Assembly (NCBI GenBank): GCA_913055135.1 | Contig: CAJXJV010000073.1 | Location: 1 to 6,832 of the forward strand | Direction: 5' to 3' | Length of the DNA: 6,832 bases | Source: an uncultured Desulfurobacterium sp. | GTDB lineage: Bacteria > Aquificota > Aquificia > Desulfurobacteriales > Desulfurobacteriaceae | Part shown: positions 6,378 to 6,832 of the stretch, in pieces | Layout: each line of letters opens with the position of its first letter | Numbering within the stretch: the first letter of the stretch is position 1 | Position numbers and translations under genes: made by a program | The notes under the pieces: model-generated | What the model was told of the DNA's origin: nothing | The model's input: the letters and a program-made list of their open reading frames with translations, nothing else | Databases searched by the model: none

Positions 6378-6832
6378 ACTTAACAACTATGTTAACGAGC
6401 CTTCCTTTTACATAGATAAACTTAATAATATTTTTACCTTCGGTGTACTTCTTTATCTTCCCATGGGAGAGAGCCAATTCTCTTACAGTCTCTTCATCTG
6501 CATCTGCTGGAATAGTGATTTTCCCTCTTACTTTTCCGTTTACCTGAACCGGGATTTCTACCTCTTCAACTTTTAATGCTGATTCATCAACTTCTGGCCA
6601 CTTCTCTTCTGCAAGGAGAGTTGTGTGTCCTGTTATCTCCCACATCTCTTCTGCCACGTGGGGAGTGAATGGTGAGAGCATGACTATTAACTTTTCTATT
6701 GCTTCTTTGAGAACATTTTTATCTCCGTCTGTTTCAGCTTTAAATTTGCTGATTTCGTTGAAGAGTTCCATAATTGCTGCTATTGCGGTGTTGAACTTAA
6801 ACCTTTCCTAGAGTTCATCTGTAACTTTTTTC
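6376..6832 (-). CDS. leuS: Leucyl-tRNA synthetase, C-terminal part, cut by window edge and carrying an in-frame TAG
   Basis: This is the C-terminal end of the class I enzyme that charges tRNA-Leu. Downstream of the TAG, 143 residues (from 6807) cover the end of the anticodon-binding helical domain (ERFKFNTAIAAIMEL, then LSPFTPHVAEEMW) and the C-terminal domain (VQVNGKVRGKITIPADAD). The end, KFIYVKGRLVNIVVK, matches the E. coli terminus in pattern. Upstream of it, KKVTDEL is in the same frame and also matches LeuRS (E. coli has a VTDDIG segment just before FNTAIAAIMEL). Between the two lies TAG at 6810-6808, so this is a substitution and not a frameshift. No ribosome site precedes the next ATG (6771), so independent translation from there is doubtful. 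As leuS is essential, a sequencing or assembly error near the edge is the simplest explanation. lptE follows 8 nt after the stop. Confidence 0.85.
6808..6810 (-). other. In-frame amber codon inside leuS
   Basis: The minus-strand codon TAG follows GAT GAA CTC and precedes GAA AGG TTT. In the E. coli alignment it falls on a Gly within a non-conserved stretch. A one-base change from GAG (Glu), AAG (Lys) or CAG (Gln) would produce it. It is 22 bases from the window end. Confidence 0.85.

Noticed and set aside
6313..6576. Plus-strand open frame across the leuS/lptE junction
   Set aside because: It lies antisense to recognisable LeuRS and LptE sequence and has no family motif.
6376..6771. A separate 131-residue protein starting at ATG 6771
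   Set aside because: This Met is the conserved internal one of the LeuRS FNTAIAAIMEL segment; similarity continues upstream and no ribosome site precedes it.
1..6832. CRISPR array, insertion sequence, prophage or toxin-antitoxin module
   Set aside because: I saw no direct-repeat array, transposase, integrase, terminal inverted repeats or toxin-like gene pair; genes are housekeeping or envelope types with uniform composition.

Overview
The window looks like chromosomal core sequence from a Gram-negative, thermophile-leaning bacterium with moderately low GC. The proteins are rich in Lys, Glu, Arg and Ile, Arg codons are mostly AGA/AGG, and Shine-Dalgarno sites are strong (GGAGG or GAGG types). 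The Gram-negative call rests on LptE and two lipoprotein signal peptides. The style would fit an Aquificota lineage such as Desulfurobacteriaceae, but this is an impression from protein style and not a proven placement. Both ends cut through genes (hpt on the left, leuS on the right), so the window may be a whole short contig.

Plus-strand block (1-4860). The 3' part of hpt (purine salvage) is followed 2 nt later by ftsH (membrane AAA+ metalloprotease) and 3 nt after that by folE (GTP cyclohydrolase I, TTG start). Directly joined to folE is a three-gene envelope set: a TPR lipoprotein, a single-pass membrane protein whose C-terminus resembles a degenerate HtrA/trypsin-like fold, and a small two-helix DUF2892-type membrane protein. 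These genes abut or overlap, which suggests one transcript. A tRNA-Thr(CGU) gene with encoded CCA follows 22 nt after the last stop codon.

Minus-strand block (4863-6832). Reading leftwards, the C-terminal part of leuS is followed by lptE (LPS-assembly lipoprotein), a 101-residue protein I do not recognise, and, after a 97-nt gap with a plausible promoter, yedF (TusA-like plus DsrE-like sulfurtransferase-type protein). leuS-lptE is a conserved order in Gram-negative bacteria. In E. coli holA comes next, and here the unrecognised gene takes its place. yedF and the plus-strand tRNA converge with only 2 bp between them.

The two strongest oddities are an in-frame TAG in leuS, 22 bases from the window edge and flanked on both sides by recognisable LeuRS sequence, and the membrane-anchored trypsin-like protein that seems to lack the catalytic serine. 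I see no mobile element, CRISPR array, prophage or obvious defence system. Most of the window is ordinary housekeeping DNA.
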